Source: Sphingomonas sp. KR3-1 (GTDB lineage: Bacteria > Pseudomonadota > Alphaproteobacteria > Sphingomonadales > Sphingomonadaceae). Taken from it: a DNA stretch of 64,000 nt. Shown here piece after piece: positions 38,908 to 47,519 of this stretch; the first letter of the stretch is position 1; each line of letters begins with the position of its first letter. The position numbers and the translations under genes are program-made. Location of the stretch: positions 124,001 through 188,000 of the forward strand of contig NZ_JBDZDQ010000001.1 in assembly GCF_040049295.1 (NCBI RefSeq). The letters run 5' to 3'. The notes beneath the pieces are model-generated. The model saw only the letters and a list, made by a program, of their open reading frames with translations. It was not told the DNA's origin and searched no databases.

Positions 38908-39068
38908 TCCGCTAGTGATCAAGGTGCGAGCCTCCCACCTCCTATAGATCATCCTATACTTGCAGAACCACGCAAGGATGTAGTGCACGCTTGCGTAACT
39001 ATGCCGGTGGTTGCGCCTGCGCCGCCGACTGCGCATTCCTGTGCCAAGCCAAGCGAGGGAACGGCACC

Positions 39069-39710
39069 ATGCTCACGGTCTATGGCGAAGGCAGGGGCTT
39101 CCGGGTGGTCTGGCTGCTGGAGGAGATGGGCCTCCCCTATCGGCTGCGCCCGGTGGACATGCTCGCCGGCGTCGACAACGACCCCGAGTTCCTGGCGATC
39201 AACCCCGCCGGCTTCATCCCCGCGCTGGTGGACGGCGACACGGTGATGGTCGAGTCGATCGCGATCATGGAATATCTGATGGCGCGCTACGGCCCGACGC
39301 CGCTGGTGCCGGACGCGCGCGATCCCGCCTTCCCCGCCTACCAGCAATTCCTCCATCTGGGCGAAGCCGGACTCGCAGCCTCGATGTTCTTCGTCGTCGT
39401 CAGCAAGATCCTCGCGCCCGAAGCCGAGAAGGACAATTGGGGCGCGCGCAAGGCATTCGAGACCTTCGAGAGCCGCCGCGGGATCGTCGCACGCCAGCTC
39501 GCGCGCTCGCCCTATATGGCCGGCGACAGCTTCACCGCGGCCGACATCTCGGTCACCTATGCGCTGCAATTCGCCCGGCGGGCCGGCGGCGTGGCGCTGA
39601 GCGACGCGGAGCGGGCCTATGTCGCCCGCACCACCGCGCGCGAGGCCTATGCGCGGGCGATGGACAGCTGCCAGGCGACCAAGGCCTGGGCTGAGTCCCT
39701 CGGCGGCTGA
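39069..39710 (+). CDS. Glutathione S-transferase
   Basis: The 213-residue protein has the N-terminal thioredoxin-like domain (VYGEGRGFRVVWLLEEMGLP, NPAGFIPALVDGDTVMVESI with the conserved cis-Pro and Ser of the GSH site) and the all-helical C-terminal domain (SPYMAGDSFTAADISVTYAL with N-capping box). The start ATG is set by GAGGGA eight bases upstream. It conjugates glutathione to electrophiles or acts in related redox steps; substrate unknown. No operon partners. Confidence 0.92.
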   Translation: MLTVYGEGRGFRVVWLLEEMGLPYRLRPVDMLAGVDNDPEFLAINPAGFIPALVDGDTVMVESIAIMEYLMARYGPTPLVPDARDPAFPAYQQFLHLGEAGLAASMFFVVVSKILAPEAEKDNWGARKAFETFESRRGIVARQLARSPYMAGDSFTAADISVTYALQFARRAGGVALSDAERAYVARTTAREAYARAMDSCQATKAWAESLGG

Positions 39711-39716
39711 AACGCT

Positions 39717-40418
39717 CTATTCGTCCCCTTGGGGCTTGGGCAGCAGCAGCGCGAGCAGCAGGCAGCGGCATTCCATGTCGATCTCGCCATCGACCAGCTC
39801 GGGGCGGAAGCGGCGCTGGAAGGCGGTGACCGCGGCCTCAGCATCCTCGACGTCATAGCCGAAGCGCTCCAGCGCGAGCATGAAGCCGGCATCGGGCCAG
39901 CCCGGGTCCACCAGGTTCTTGGTCGGCCGCGGCAGCGCCAGCCGCAGGCGGGCGAGCGCGTGCCAGTTGAACAGCTCGCCCGGATCCTGCTTGCGCGCCG
40001 GCGCCACATCCGAATGGCCGACGACATTGCCGCGGGTGATGCCGTAGCGCTCCTTGATCTCGGCGACGAGCGGGATCAGCATGCCCATCTGCTCGGCGGG
40101 GAACGGCCGATAGCCATTGTCGTGGCCGGGATTGACGATCTCGATGCCGATCGAGGCGGAATTGACGTCGGTGATCCCGCGCCAGTGCGAGCGGCCGGCG
40201 TGCCAGGCGCGCTTGTCCTCGGGCACCAGCCGGTGGATCGTGCCGTCCTCGTCGACCAGGTAATGCGCCGAAACCTTGGCCTCGGGATCGCGCAGCCGCG
40301 CCAGCGCCGCCTCCGCGCTCACCATGCCGGTATAGTGAAGCACGATCATCGTGACGGGCAGCGCGCGCTCGTCGAAATTGGGCGATGGCGCGTCGATGAA
40401 GTGCAGTCCGTGATGCAT
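39717..40418 (-). CDS. N-acetylmuramoyl-L-alanine amidase, AmpD-like
   Basis: The 233-residue protein has an amidase_2 domain with zinc ligands in MIVLHYTGM, HAGRSHWRG and VVGHSDVAPARKQDPG, and the catalytic EIVNPG block. A C-terminal peptidoglycan-binding-like helical region follows (DAEAAVTAFQRRFRPELVDG). There is no signal peptide, so it is AmpD-type, recycling cytosolic anhydromuropeptides. It lies at the end of the chemotaxis cluster on the same strand. Confidence 0.92.
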   Translation of the reverse strand: MHHGLHFIDAPSPNFDERALPVTMIVLHYTGMVSAEAALARLRDPEAKVSAHYLVDEDGTIHRLVPEDKRAWHAGRSHWRGITDVNSASIGIEIVNPGHDNGYRPFPAEQMGMLIPLVAEIKERYGITRGNVVGHSDVAPARKQDPGELFNWHALARLRLALPRPTKNLVDPGWPDAGFMLALERFGYDVEDAEAAVTAFQRRFRPELVDGEIDMECRCLLLALLLPKPQGDE

Positions 40419-40451
40419 CGTGCGGACGCTAGCCGCGCGATGCGGGTGCGA

Positions 40452-41300
40452 TCAACCCGCGGCGCGCATCACGCCGGCACCGTCCACCGCACGGTAGAAG
40501 CCGCGATAGGTCTCGCAGGGCTGGAAATGGTCGGTCAGGCCGATCACCGTCTCGCCCGCGCCCAGCGCCAGCATCCCGCCCGGCCGGATCGCCGATGCCA
40601 GGGTGTCGAACACCTGGCGGCGCACCGCGGGAGAGAAATAGAGCATCACGTTGCGACACAGGATGATGTCGAAGCTGCCCGCCGGCGCCGGATCCTGGGT
40701 GAGGTTGTGCTGGCGGAACTGGAGCTTGCGGACCAGCTCGGGCTTGGCGACCCAATCGGCGCCCGTCGTGTCGAACCAAGTCATCATCCGGCGCACCGGC
40801 AGGCCGCGCTGGATCTCGAATTGCGAGAAGCGACCGCTGCGTGCCCGGGTCAGCGCGGCGGGCGAGACGTCGGTCGCCACGATCTCGGGATCGGGCATAC
40901 CGCGCTCGGAGAACAGCATCGCCAGGCTCAGCGGCTCCTGGCCGGTCGAGCAGCCCGCGGACCAGATCCGCAGCCGGCGGTTCCCCGCCTCGGCCTGCAT
41001 CGCCTGGGCGGCATCCGCCACCATGTCGAGCACCGCCGCATCGCGGAAGAAGCTCGTCTCCTGATTGAGCAGTGCATCGACGACCAAGTCCGCCAACTCC
41101 CCTGTCCGCGCCGTGATGAGCTTGGCCACGAGCTCGTCCAGGCTGGCCAGACCCTTCTCGCGAAGGATCGGCTTCAGTGCCGTTTCGATCCGCCAGGTGC
41201 GGTTCGCCGCGATCTGCTGGCCCGCGCGCTGCTCGAGCAGCGCCGCGAGCATGTTCATCGCGCCCGAGGACGCGATCGGCGTGGTGGCGGGCGGGATCAT
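40452..41300 (-). CDS. cheR: CheR chemotaxis protein methyltransferase
   Basis: The 282-residue SAM-dependent enzyme methylates glutamates of chemoreceptors. It has the N-terminal helical domain (LNQETSFFRDAAVLDMVADA) and the SAM loop LRIWSAGCSTGQEPLSLAM, IVATDVSPAALTRAR, and FDIILCRNVMLYF. ATG 41300 overlaps the cheB stop (ATGA). No receptor gene is in this window. Confidence 0.95.
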   Translation of the reverse strand: MIPPATTPIASSGAMNMLAALLEQRAGQQIAANRTWRIETALKPILREKGLASLDELVAKLITARTGELADLVVDALLNQETSFFRDAAVLDMVADAAQAMQAEAGNRRLRIWSAGCSTGQEPLSLAMLFSERGMPDPEIVATDVSPAALTRARSGRFSQFEIQRGLPVRRMMTWFDTTGADWVAKPELVRKLQFRQHNLTQDPAPAGSFDIILCRNVMLYFSPAVRRQVFDTLASAIRPGGMLALGAGETVIGLTDHFQPCETYRGFYRAVDGAGVMRAAG

Positions 41301-42361
41301 GCGCCGCCTCCGCCGCGGGCGATCAGCCGCCCGATCTCGTCCGGCGGCAGCACCGCGCTGGCGCGCCCCGCATTGGCGACTGCGCCGGGCATGCCCCACA
41401 CCACCGAACTTGCCTTGTCCTGCACGAGCACGCGCGCGCCACCTTCGATCAAATCCTTGGCACCCTCACACCCGTCGCGGCCCATCCCGCTCAGCACCAC
41501 GCCGAGCGCGCGATTGCCGAAAACTTCCGCGACGCTCTCGAACATCGGGTCGACCGAGGGCATGCAGCCGCTCGAGGCCTTTTCGTGCGTCAGCCGGATC
41601 GCCGCGCCGTCGGACATGCGGACCACGCGCAGATGCGCATCGCCCGGTGCCACGATGATCCGGCCGGGCCGGATGCGCATGCGATCGGTCGCCACTTCGC
41701 AGGGGCGCCCGCCGAGCACCGCGAGCTGCGTCGCGAAATAGGTCATGAAGGAAGAGGGCAGATGCTGAGTCACCAGGATCGGCACCTGGAAGCGCGCGGG
41801 GATCGCGCGGAGCAGCTGACTGAGCGCGTGGATGCCGCCGGTCGAGGCGCCGATCGCGACCAGGTCGAAATCATGGGGCGCCGCGACGGGGCCGTGATGA
41901 TGCACCTCGGGATGGGCGTGGGCCTCGATCAGGCGCGACAGCCGCTCCTCGAGCACTTCGGCGAAGCGGCCGCCGAACGCGCCGATGCCGGGCTTGACCA
42001 GCGTGTCAGCCGCGCCGAGCGCTAGCGCCTGCACCGTCACCGCCGCGCCCTGTTCGGCCGAGGAGGAGACGATCAGCACCTTGGCCCCGCGCCCCGCCTC
42101 GATCATGTCGGGCAGCGCGGTGAGCCCGTCGATCCCGGGCATTTCGATGTCGAGCAGGATGATGTCTACCGAATGGGTCTTCAGATAGTCGAGTGCGGCC
42201 CGCACATCGCTATAGGCGGCGGCAACGCGAAAGCGGCGCGTGCCCTCCACCATGCGCCCCAGCACCGAGCGCGCGACGACCGAATCGTCGACGATCAGCA
42301 CCTGCGCCGGCCCGGCGGTGGTGCCGCCGAACCCGGTTTCCGCAAGAGATGGGTGCGCCAC
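41297..42361 (-). CDS. cheB: CheB chemotaxis response regulator methylesterase
   Basis: The 354-residue protein has an N-terminal receiver (VLIVDDSVVARSVLGRMVEG, IILLDIEMPGIDGLTALPDM with the phospho-Asp) and a C-terminal CheB domain with IGASTGGIHALSQLLRAIPA (catalytic Ser), ILVTQHLPSSFMTYFA (His) and GVVLSGMGRDGCEGAKDLIE (Asp). It removes methyl groups from receptors and is the counterpart of CheR next to it. Confidence 0.97.
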   Translation of the reverse strand: MAHPSLAETGFGGTTAGPAQVLIVDDSVVARSVLGRMVEGTRRFRVAAAYSDVRAALDYLKTHSVDIILLDIEMPGIDGLTALPDMIEAGRGAKVLIVSSSAEQGAAVTVQALALGAADTLVKPGIGAFGGRFAEVLEERLSRLIEAHAHPEVHHHGPVAAPHDFDLVAIGASTGGIHALSQLLRAIPARFQVPILVTQHLPSSFMTYFATQLAVLGGRPCEVATDRMRIRPGRIIVAPGDAHLRVVRMSDGAAIRLTHEKASSGCMPSVDPMFESVAEVFGNRALGVVLSGMGRDGCEGAKDLIEGGARVLVQDKASSVVWGMPGAVANAGRASAVLPPDEIGRLIARGGGGA

Positions 42362-42384
42362 GTGGGGCTCCTTGAGTGCGCCGC

Positions 42385-42750
42385 TTACGCGACGCCGACG
42401 ATCTGCAGCTTGCTCTCGAGCGTTTCGCGGTCGAACGGCTTCATGACATATTCGTCCGCACCCGCCTCGATGGCGGCGCGGATATAGGCCATGCCGTTCT
42501 CGGTGGTGCAGAACACCACCTTCGGGCGCGTCGGCAGCCCCGAATCCTTGAGCGCGCGCAGGAAGTCCATGCCGCTCATCACGGGCATGTTCCAGTCCAG
42601 CAGGATCACGTCCGGCGGGGTCTGCAGGCAGGAGTCGAGCGCCTCGCGGCCATCACCGGCCTCGCGCACTTCGAAATCGAGCGTCTCCAGAATGTGACGG
42701 GCGACCTTGCGGATCACCTTGGAGTCGTCGACGACCAGACAAGTCTTCAT
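42385..42750 (-). CDS. cheY: CheY-type single-domain response regulator
   Basis: The 121-residue receiver shows VVDDSKVIRKVARHILETL, phospho-Asp in VILLDWNMPVMSGMDF, the Thr of VVFCTTENG and the Lys of DEYVMKPFD. ATG 42750 is chosen for AGGGGAAA directly upstream. With no other CheY in the cluster, it is the likely output to the flagellar motor. It follows cheW after an 81-bp gap and precedes cheB by 23 bp. Confidence 0.93.
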   Translation of the reverse strand: MKTCLVVDDSKVIRKVARHILETLDFEVREAGDGREALDSCLQTPPDVILLDWNMPVMSGMDFLRALKDSGLPTRPKVVFCTTENGMAYIRAAIEAGADEYVMKPFDRETLESKLQIVGVA

Positions 42751-42831
42751 TTTCCCCTGTTCCCCGCTTTCAGGCATTAGGTAGGATCGGACAGTGCACG
42801 AAAGGCGTAAGCGCCACGTTAATCGCGCGGT

Positions 42832-43257
42832 TTAATTCGGACCGGCAGCGCCGGGGACCAGGCTGGCGAGATCGATCGCCAGGATCGGCTCGCCGTCCCG
42901 CTCCACGATCCCGCGCCCGGCCTGTCGCCACGCCGGATCCAGCGTCACGCCGCTGGCAAGCGGCAAGAGTTCGAACGGCGCGACATCGTCCAGCGCATCG
43001 ACGAGCATCGCGTAGTGATGCCCCTCGACATGGGTGATCACGGCGCGGCGGGCAGTGCTGCCACCCTCCATTCCCAGCGCCGACTGGGTATCGACCACCG
43101 TCACCACGCGGCTGCGCAGCGCGGCGAGCCCGCGGACATGCACCGAGGCGCAGGGCACCGCGGTCACTTCGCCGATATCGACCACCGATTCGACCTGCTC
43201 GGAATCGATCGCCACGGCGCGCCCGGCGATCTGGGCGATGAGATAGAGATGCGACAT
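42832..43257 (-). CDS. cheW: CheW-domain coupling protein
   Basis: The 141-residue protein is a single CheW domain (LYLIAQIAGRAVAIDSEQVE, GLAALRSRVVTVVDTQSALG, HHYAMLVDALDDVAPF). It couples CheA to receptors. The ATG overlaps the cheA stop by one base (TGATG), indicating translational coupling. Some sequence drift from classic CheW is seen, which is common in alphaproteobacteria. Confidence 0.88.
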   Translation of the reverse strand: MSHLYLIAQIAGRAVAIDSEQVESVVDIGEVTAVPCASVHVRGLAALRSRVVTVVDTQSALGMEGGSTARRAVITHVEGHHYAMLVDALDDVAPFELLPLASGVTLDPAWRQAGRGIVERDGEPILAIDLASLVPGAAGPN

Positions 43258-45581
43258 CAGCGGCCTGCCTTGCCGGAAACCCGGGCTTCGAGCGCGGAAA
43301 GCAGTCCCGCTCTGTCATACCTATAGACGCTGTCGTCGCCCGCCCCACCCGCAGCGCGCTTTCTGCGCAGCCGCACGACCGGGGCTTCCTCGCCCTGCGG
43401 CCCACCCTTGTCGTCCGACGAGAGCACCACCGCCGGCGTCTCGCCCGGCGCTAGTCGCAGCGCGACCCGATAGCCCGAGGCTTCGAGCAGCGGCTTAACG
43501 AACGAGGCCATCCAGCCATCGTCATCGCCCGCGATCAGGCAGAGCGGCGGGCTGTCGTCCATTTCGAGGGCGGCGTGCTCGTCGAAGATCCACAGCATGT
43601 CGACCAGCTCGATCTGCTCGCCATCGACCAGCACGACGCCGGCGATCGGCCCCGGCTCGCGCGCCGGCGCGATCTCGTCGGGCAGCACGACGATGTCGGC
43701 GGCTTCCTGGATCGCATAGGAAACTTCGTTGGTGCCGTCCTTGAGGCGCAGCACGTTGATCCGCTCCAGCCCATCCAGGTCGCCATGCGCGGCGAGCGGG
43801 AGGATGCGGTCGTCGATCGTCACGCGGAAGCGGCCCGCGGCGAAGCGGATGTTCGCGCCGTCGACCTGCTCCACCCGATCGACCGCCGCCAGCGGCACCG
43901 CGCGGCGCACGCCGTCGAGGTCGCGGAACAGCAGCGCGGGCAGGCCCTGCGCCACTTCGGCCTCTTCCTCTTCCTCAAACAGGTCCTGGGCGTCGCGATT
44001 GAAGTCGAGCCCGGCGACCTTGGCCATGCCGGCGCAATCGAGCAGCAGCATCGGCAGGCCCGAATCCGGCAGCGTCTGGCCCGCATAAAGCCCGGTGGAC
44101 ATGACTGCGGGCGACGCCGGCTTGATCACCAGCTCCTCATTGTCGAGCACGGTATCGACCGCGAGCGCATAGCTGCCCTCACTGACACTGACGATCGCGA
44201 GCATCTGGCCGCTGTCATGCTCCAACACCACGGCCGGCAGCCCGAGCATCTTCGACAGATGGATCAGCGGCATGCGGCGTTCGCGCACGCTCGCCACCGG
44301 TGAGCCGCCGATCACGTCGACACGGATCGCCTCGCCGCGCTCGGTCACGATCTCCTCGATCGACTGGCGCGGGATCGCGAAGCGCTGGCCGCCCACGCCC
44401 ACCACGATCGTCGAGATGATCGAGAGCGTCAGCGGCACGTGGATGGCGATGCGCAGGCCCTTGCCGAGCGTCGAATCGAGCTCGACCCGGCCGCCGATCT
44501 GCTCGATCGCGGCGCGGACCACGTCCATGCCGACGCCGCGGCCGGAAACTTCGGTCACGACATCCTTGGACGACAGCCCCGGCTCGAACACCAACTCGTT
44601 GCGCGCACGCGTCGAAAGGCTGCGCAGCTTGGCCTCGTCGCGGCCGTTGGCGATCAGCTTCTGGATCAGCCGCTCGGTATCGATGCCGCGGCCGTCGTCC
44701 GCGATCTCGATGATGATCTGGTTGCCCGACTGGCGCGCCGAGACCGACAGGCGGCCATTCTCGCGCTTGCCACCCGCACGGCGCTCGCCGGGGGTCTCGA
44801 TGCCGTGGTCGATCGAGTTGCGGATGATGTGAACCAGCGGGTCGCGCATCACTTCGATCATCTCGCGGTCGAGCTCGACGTCCGAGCCCTCGACCTGGAG
44901 CATCACCGACTTGCCGAGTCCCGCCGCCGTGTCGCGCACCATGCGCGGCAGCGCGGAGAACAGCGCATCGATCTTCTGCATGCGGGTACGCGTCACCGTG
45001 TCGCGCATCTCGCCGACGGTGAGCGAAAGCCGCTCGAGCGCAGCCTCGATCGCGGGATCGACCTCGCCCTGGCGCAGGCGCCGGGAAAGCTCGTTGCGGG
45101 CGAGCACCATGTCCGACATGCCGGACATCATGCGGTCGAGCAGATCGACGTTGAGGCGCACGCTGCGTGCCGGCGCGCGGTGCGTGACCGGCCCGGCCTG
45201 GGCGATCTCCGCGGCGCCTTCTGCCAGCGCCGAGATCAGCAGATCGTCGCCGCTGTCTTCCAGGCCGGTGCCCGATTCAATCGCTTCGACCAGCTCGCCG
45301 ATGCGGTCCACCACCGCGAGCACGGCGTTGACCAATGCGCGGTCCGGCGTGCGGTCGCCTTCGCGCACCTGCGCGAGAACGTCCTCGGCGGCATGGCTGA
45401 GGCGTCCCAGGCGCGGCAGGTCGAGGAAGCCGCAGCTCCCCTTCACCGTGTGGACGAAGCGGAAGATCGCATCGAGCCGGGCGCGATCCTCGGGATGCGC
45501 CTCCCACGCGACGATCTCGCCCGAAAGCGCTTCGAGCGTCTCTCGCGTTTCGGCGATGAATTCCTGCAGAAGGTCGTCCAT
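43257..45581 (-). CDS. cheA: CheA histidine kinase with duplicated CheW-type and degenerate receiver tail
   Basis: The 774-residue kinase has an HPt domain with His44 (FRFVHTVKGSCGFLDL), a P3 dimerisation helix pair, the HATPase with RDPLVHIIRNSIDHGIETPG and GRGVGMDVVRAAIEQIGGRV, and a CheW-like P5 (TIVVGVGGQRFAIPRQSIEE). Beyond it a second CheW-like stretch (ALLFRDLDGVRRAVPLAAVD) and a short receiver-like remnant (CLIAGDDDGWMASFVKPLLE) follow, with no clear phospho-Asp. There is no P2 domain. Start ATG 45581 is set by the HPt homology. Confidence 0.95.
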   Translation of the reverse strand: MDDLLQEFIAETRETLEALSGEIVAWEAHPEDRARLDAIFRFVHTVKGSCGFLDLPRLGRLSHAAEDVLAQVREGDRTPDRALVNAVLAVVDRIGELVEAIESGTGLEDSGDDLLISALAEGAAEIAQAGPVTHRAPARSVRLNVDLLDRMMSGMSDMVLARNELSRRLRQGEVDPAIEAALERLSLTVGEMRDTVTRTRMQKIDALFSALPRMVRDTAAGLGKSVMLQVEGSDVELDREMIEVMRDPLVHIIRNSIDHGIETPGERRAGGKRENGRLSVSARQSGNQIIIEIADDGRGIDTERLIQKLIANGRDEAKLRSLSTRARNELVFEPGLSSKDVVTEVSGRGVGMDVVRAAIEQIGGRVELDSTLGKGLRIAIHVPLTLSIISTIVVGVGGQRFAIPRQSIEEIVTERGEAIRVDVIGGSPVASVRERRMPLIHLSKMLGLPAVVLEHDSGQMLAIVSVSEGSYALAVDTVLDNEELVIKPASPAVMSTGLYAGQTLPDSGLPMLLLDCAGMAKVAGLDFNRDAQDLFEEEEEAEVAQGLPALLFRDLDGVRRAVPLAAVDRVEQVDGANIRFAAGRFRVTIDDRILPLAAHGDLDGLERINVLRLKDGTNEVSYAIQEAADIVVLPDEIAPAREPGPIAGVVLVDGEQIELVDMLWIFDEHAALEMDDSPPLCLIAGDDDGWMASFVKPLLEASGYRVALRLAPGETPAVVLSSDDKGGPQGEEAPVVRLRRKRAAGGAGDDSVYRYDRAGLLSALEARVSGKAGR

Positions 45582-45646
45582 GGTGCCCCGGTAAGCAAAT
45601 TTGCCGGCCCGTTCTGCGCCCTTGCTGGTTAAAAGGGCGTTAGCAC

Positions 45647-45871
45647 CTAGCCGCGAAACCGCCCCAGCATGTCGAGCGCATGTGCGATGCTCGCAAAGGG
45701 CTTGGCGCAGGCAGCGTGGTAGCGCCCGCTCATGTCCGAACTGCCGGAATGTTCGGGGAACTGCACGTCCTGCGTGGCATGATGGTCGAGGATCGGCTGG
45801 CGGCAGCTCTTGCACAGCGGCTGTGGCGTTTCGCTCCAGCCTGGCCCGAGCGGCCCAGTATCGAGGAACAT
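45647..45871 (-). CDS. Small Cys-rich protein at the head of the che cluster
   Basis: The 74-residue product has CKSCRQPILDHHATQ and YHAACAKPFASIAHALDMLG, a C-X2-C...H/C spacing that suggests one zinc knuckle. It ends 65 bp before cheA on the same strand and may be co-transcribed. I know no named family. Composition and position support a real gene. Confidence 0.65.
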   Translation of the reverse strand: MFLDTGPLGPGWSETPQPLCKSCRQPILDHHATQDVQFPEHSGSSDMSGRYHAACAKPFASIAHALDMLGRFRG

Positions 45872-45942
45872 GATGGACGCGACTCCAAGGGGTTGTTTGT
45901 CCCTAGGAAGCCTTAAGGGCGCGCCCCCGCCAAGCTGCTGTT

Positions 45943-45956
45943 AACCCCTAGGGGTT
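45943..45956. promoter_or_regulatory. 14-bp perfect palindrome upstream of the che cluster
   Basis: AACCCCTAGGGGTT lies 72 bp upstream of the start of the small Cys-rich gene on the minus strand, in the gap with the DUF3298 gene. It could be an operator for the che transcript. Too short and isolated for a firm call. Confidence 0.45.
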
Positions 45957-45980
45957 CGTTCGCGCTACGTGCCGCGCCGC

Positions 45981-46721
45981 TCAGCGCGTGGCCGGCAGTT
46001 CTAGCTTGGATCGGTCGAACGGCAGCGGCTGGCGCAGATAGGGCGCAGCCTCGTCCCAGCCGAAGCCGCTCTTGCCGCCACAGGTATAGCCGCCGATCTC
46101 ATAGGGATCGAATTCGAAGACGACCTCATTCGGCAGCGGCACGAACTTGGCCTGCGCCAGATCGGGCAGTTCGCAACCGTCCTGGTCGAAATGCTTCAGG
46201 ACCATCTCCCGCAGCCCGCGGTCGGCGACGTCCGTGAAGACCTCCGCATTGCGCAGCGGCCGGGCGAGCGGCACCGACCAGAGCATTGTCCGACTGGTGT
46301 AATTCGGATGCGGTCCGCCGAAATTGGTCGAGACGCCCAGCCGTGCGATGAGCAGCTCCGGCGAGGCGGCGACCAGCGCGATCTCGACCTCGACCTGGCC
46401 CGGCCCTTCCCAAGACCCAAAGCCCCTGGTCTCCCCCGGAAAGGCGAGCTCCTCGCCCTCGCGCAGCCAGGCCTGCATCGCTGCATTCCACGCCCGTTCG
46501 CTGGCACTGGCCGGCCGGGCGATCTGCACCAGCGTGCTGTAGAGGCGAAGCTCGGGCGGCAAATTGCCGTCGTCGGAGGGCTGCGTCCGCCTGCGCCGGA
46601 CCTTGTGGCTGACCGTGAAGCTGCGTCCCGCCAGCAGCTGGTGGTCCGTCGCGGCCACCGGCGCTGCCTTGCTCGCCGGCGCAGGCGCAGCCAGGACCAG
46701 CGCGAGCGCCAGGGCGATCAT
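45981..46721 (-). CDS. DUF3298/RsiV-like exported protein
   Basis: The 246-residue protein has a signal peptide (MIALALALVLAAPAPASKAA) and a C-terminal DUF3298 domain (LLIARLGVSTNFGGPHPNYT, LRQPLPFDRSKLELP) like the extracytoplasmic part of RsiV. No anti-sigma or membrane domain is present. Possibly a lysozyme-inhibitor-like or wall-associated protein; unproven. Its start overlaps the chpT stop (ATGA), so it is coupled to chpT. Confidence 0.82.
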   Translation of the reverse strand: MIALALALVLAAPAPASKAAPVAATDHQLLAGRSFTVSHKVRRRRTQPSDDGNLPPELRLYSTLVQIARPASASERAWNAAMQAWLREGEELAFPGETRGFGSWEGPGQVEVEIALVAASPELLIARLGVSTNFGGPHPNYTSRTMLWSVPLARPLRNAEVFTDVADRGLREMVLKHFDQDGCELPDLAQAKFVPLPNEVVFEFDPYEIGGYTCGGKSGFGWDEAAPYLRQPLPFDRSKLELPATR

Positions 46722-47362
46722 GCGACCCGGAACGACGCCCCGAACAGCAGCACCTCGGCGTCGGGCGGGCTCACCTGGAGCACGCCGCCGCCCTGCGTCA
46801 CCAGCGCGTGGACGAGGTACGCCGCCGCAGCGCGCGGGGTGATCGGCAGATCGTCCTTGCCGCCGGCCAGCGCGCTGCGCAGCTCGGGGTCGAGCACGAT
46901 GCGCGGCCCGTCGGCGCGCACGACGATCTCGATCGCGCCGTCGACGATCTCGGCGCCGATATCGAGCTGGCCGCCGCGGATCAACGCATCGCCGCCGATC
47001 AGCGACAGGTTCATCAGCACCTTGATCGCCTGCTTGGGGAGGACCGGGTCCTCGACCATCCAGCCGACATTGACGCGGTGGTTCTCGCCGAACAGCCCCT
47101 CGATCGCCGCCTGCGCCTCGCGCGTGTCGACGGTCTCGCCGAAGCCGCCCGCCGCGCCGAACGCCAGGCGGAAGAATTTGAGCTTGTTGGCGCTCGCCTT
47201 GGCGCTCTCGTTGAGCAGCTCCAGGCAGCGCGCGCGCATCTCGGGATCATGCTCGTCGGCGAGCAGCTCCAGCCCGTTGTTGAGCGCCCCCACCGGGCTC
47301 AGCAGATCGTGGCAGAGCCGCGAGCAGAGCAGGCTGGCGAAATCGGTCGGGCTGATGTTCAA
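46718..47362 (-). CDS. chpT: ChpT histidine phosphotransferase
   Basis: The 214-residue protein has the ChpT pattern: LLCSRLCHDLLSPVGALNNG with the phosphorylatable His near residue 18, then the degenerate ATPase-like domain (KQAIKVLMNLSLIGGDALIR, GPRIVLDPELRSALAGG). In alphaproteobacteria ChpT relays phosphate from CckA to CtrA and CpdR in cell-cycle control. Neither partner is in the window. Its stop overlaps the DUF3298 start. Confidence 0.93.
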   Translation of the reverse strand: MNISPTDFASLLCSRLCHDLLSPVGALNNGLELLADEHDPEMRARCLELLNESAKASANKLKFFRLAFGAAGGFGETVDTREAQAAIEGLFGENHRVNVGWMVEDPVLPKQAIKVLMNLSLIGGDALIRGGQLDIGAEIVDGAIEIVVRADGPRIVLDPELRSALAGGKDDLPITPRAAAAYLVHALVTQGGGVLQVSPPDAEVLLFGASFRVA

Positions 47363-47519
47363 GGTGCAGGCTCCCCGCGAGGTCCACCCTCTTTGGCGCA
47401 GGGCAGGCCATGCTGCAAGCGCGAGGCGCGGGCGCGACCAAGGTCGTGGCTGTACGCCTCATGAAGGTACCGCTACCATCGCCGGAAAAGTGCCGAGAAA
47501 AGTGACTATGGGAGAGCAT

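Noticed and set aside
46191..47519. A long N-terminal extension of the serine hydrolase
   Set aside because: The upstream part is antisense to chpT and DUF3298; the signal peptide at 47520 marks the start.
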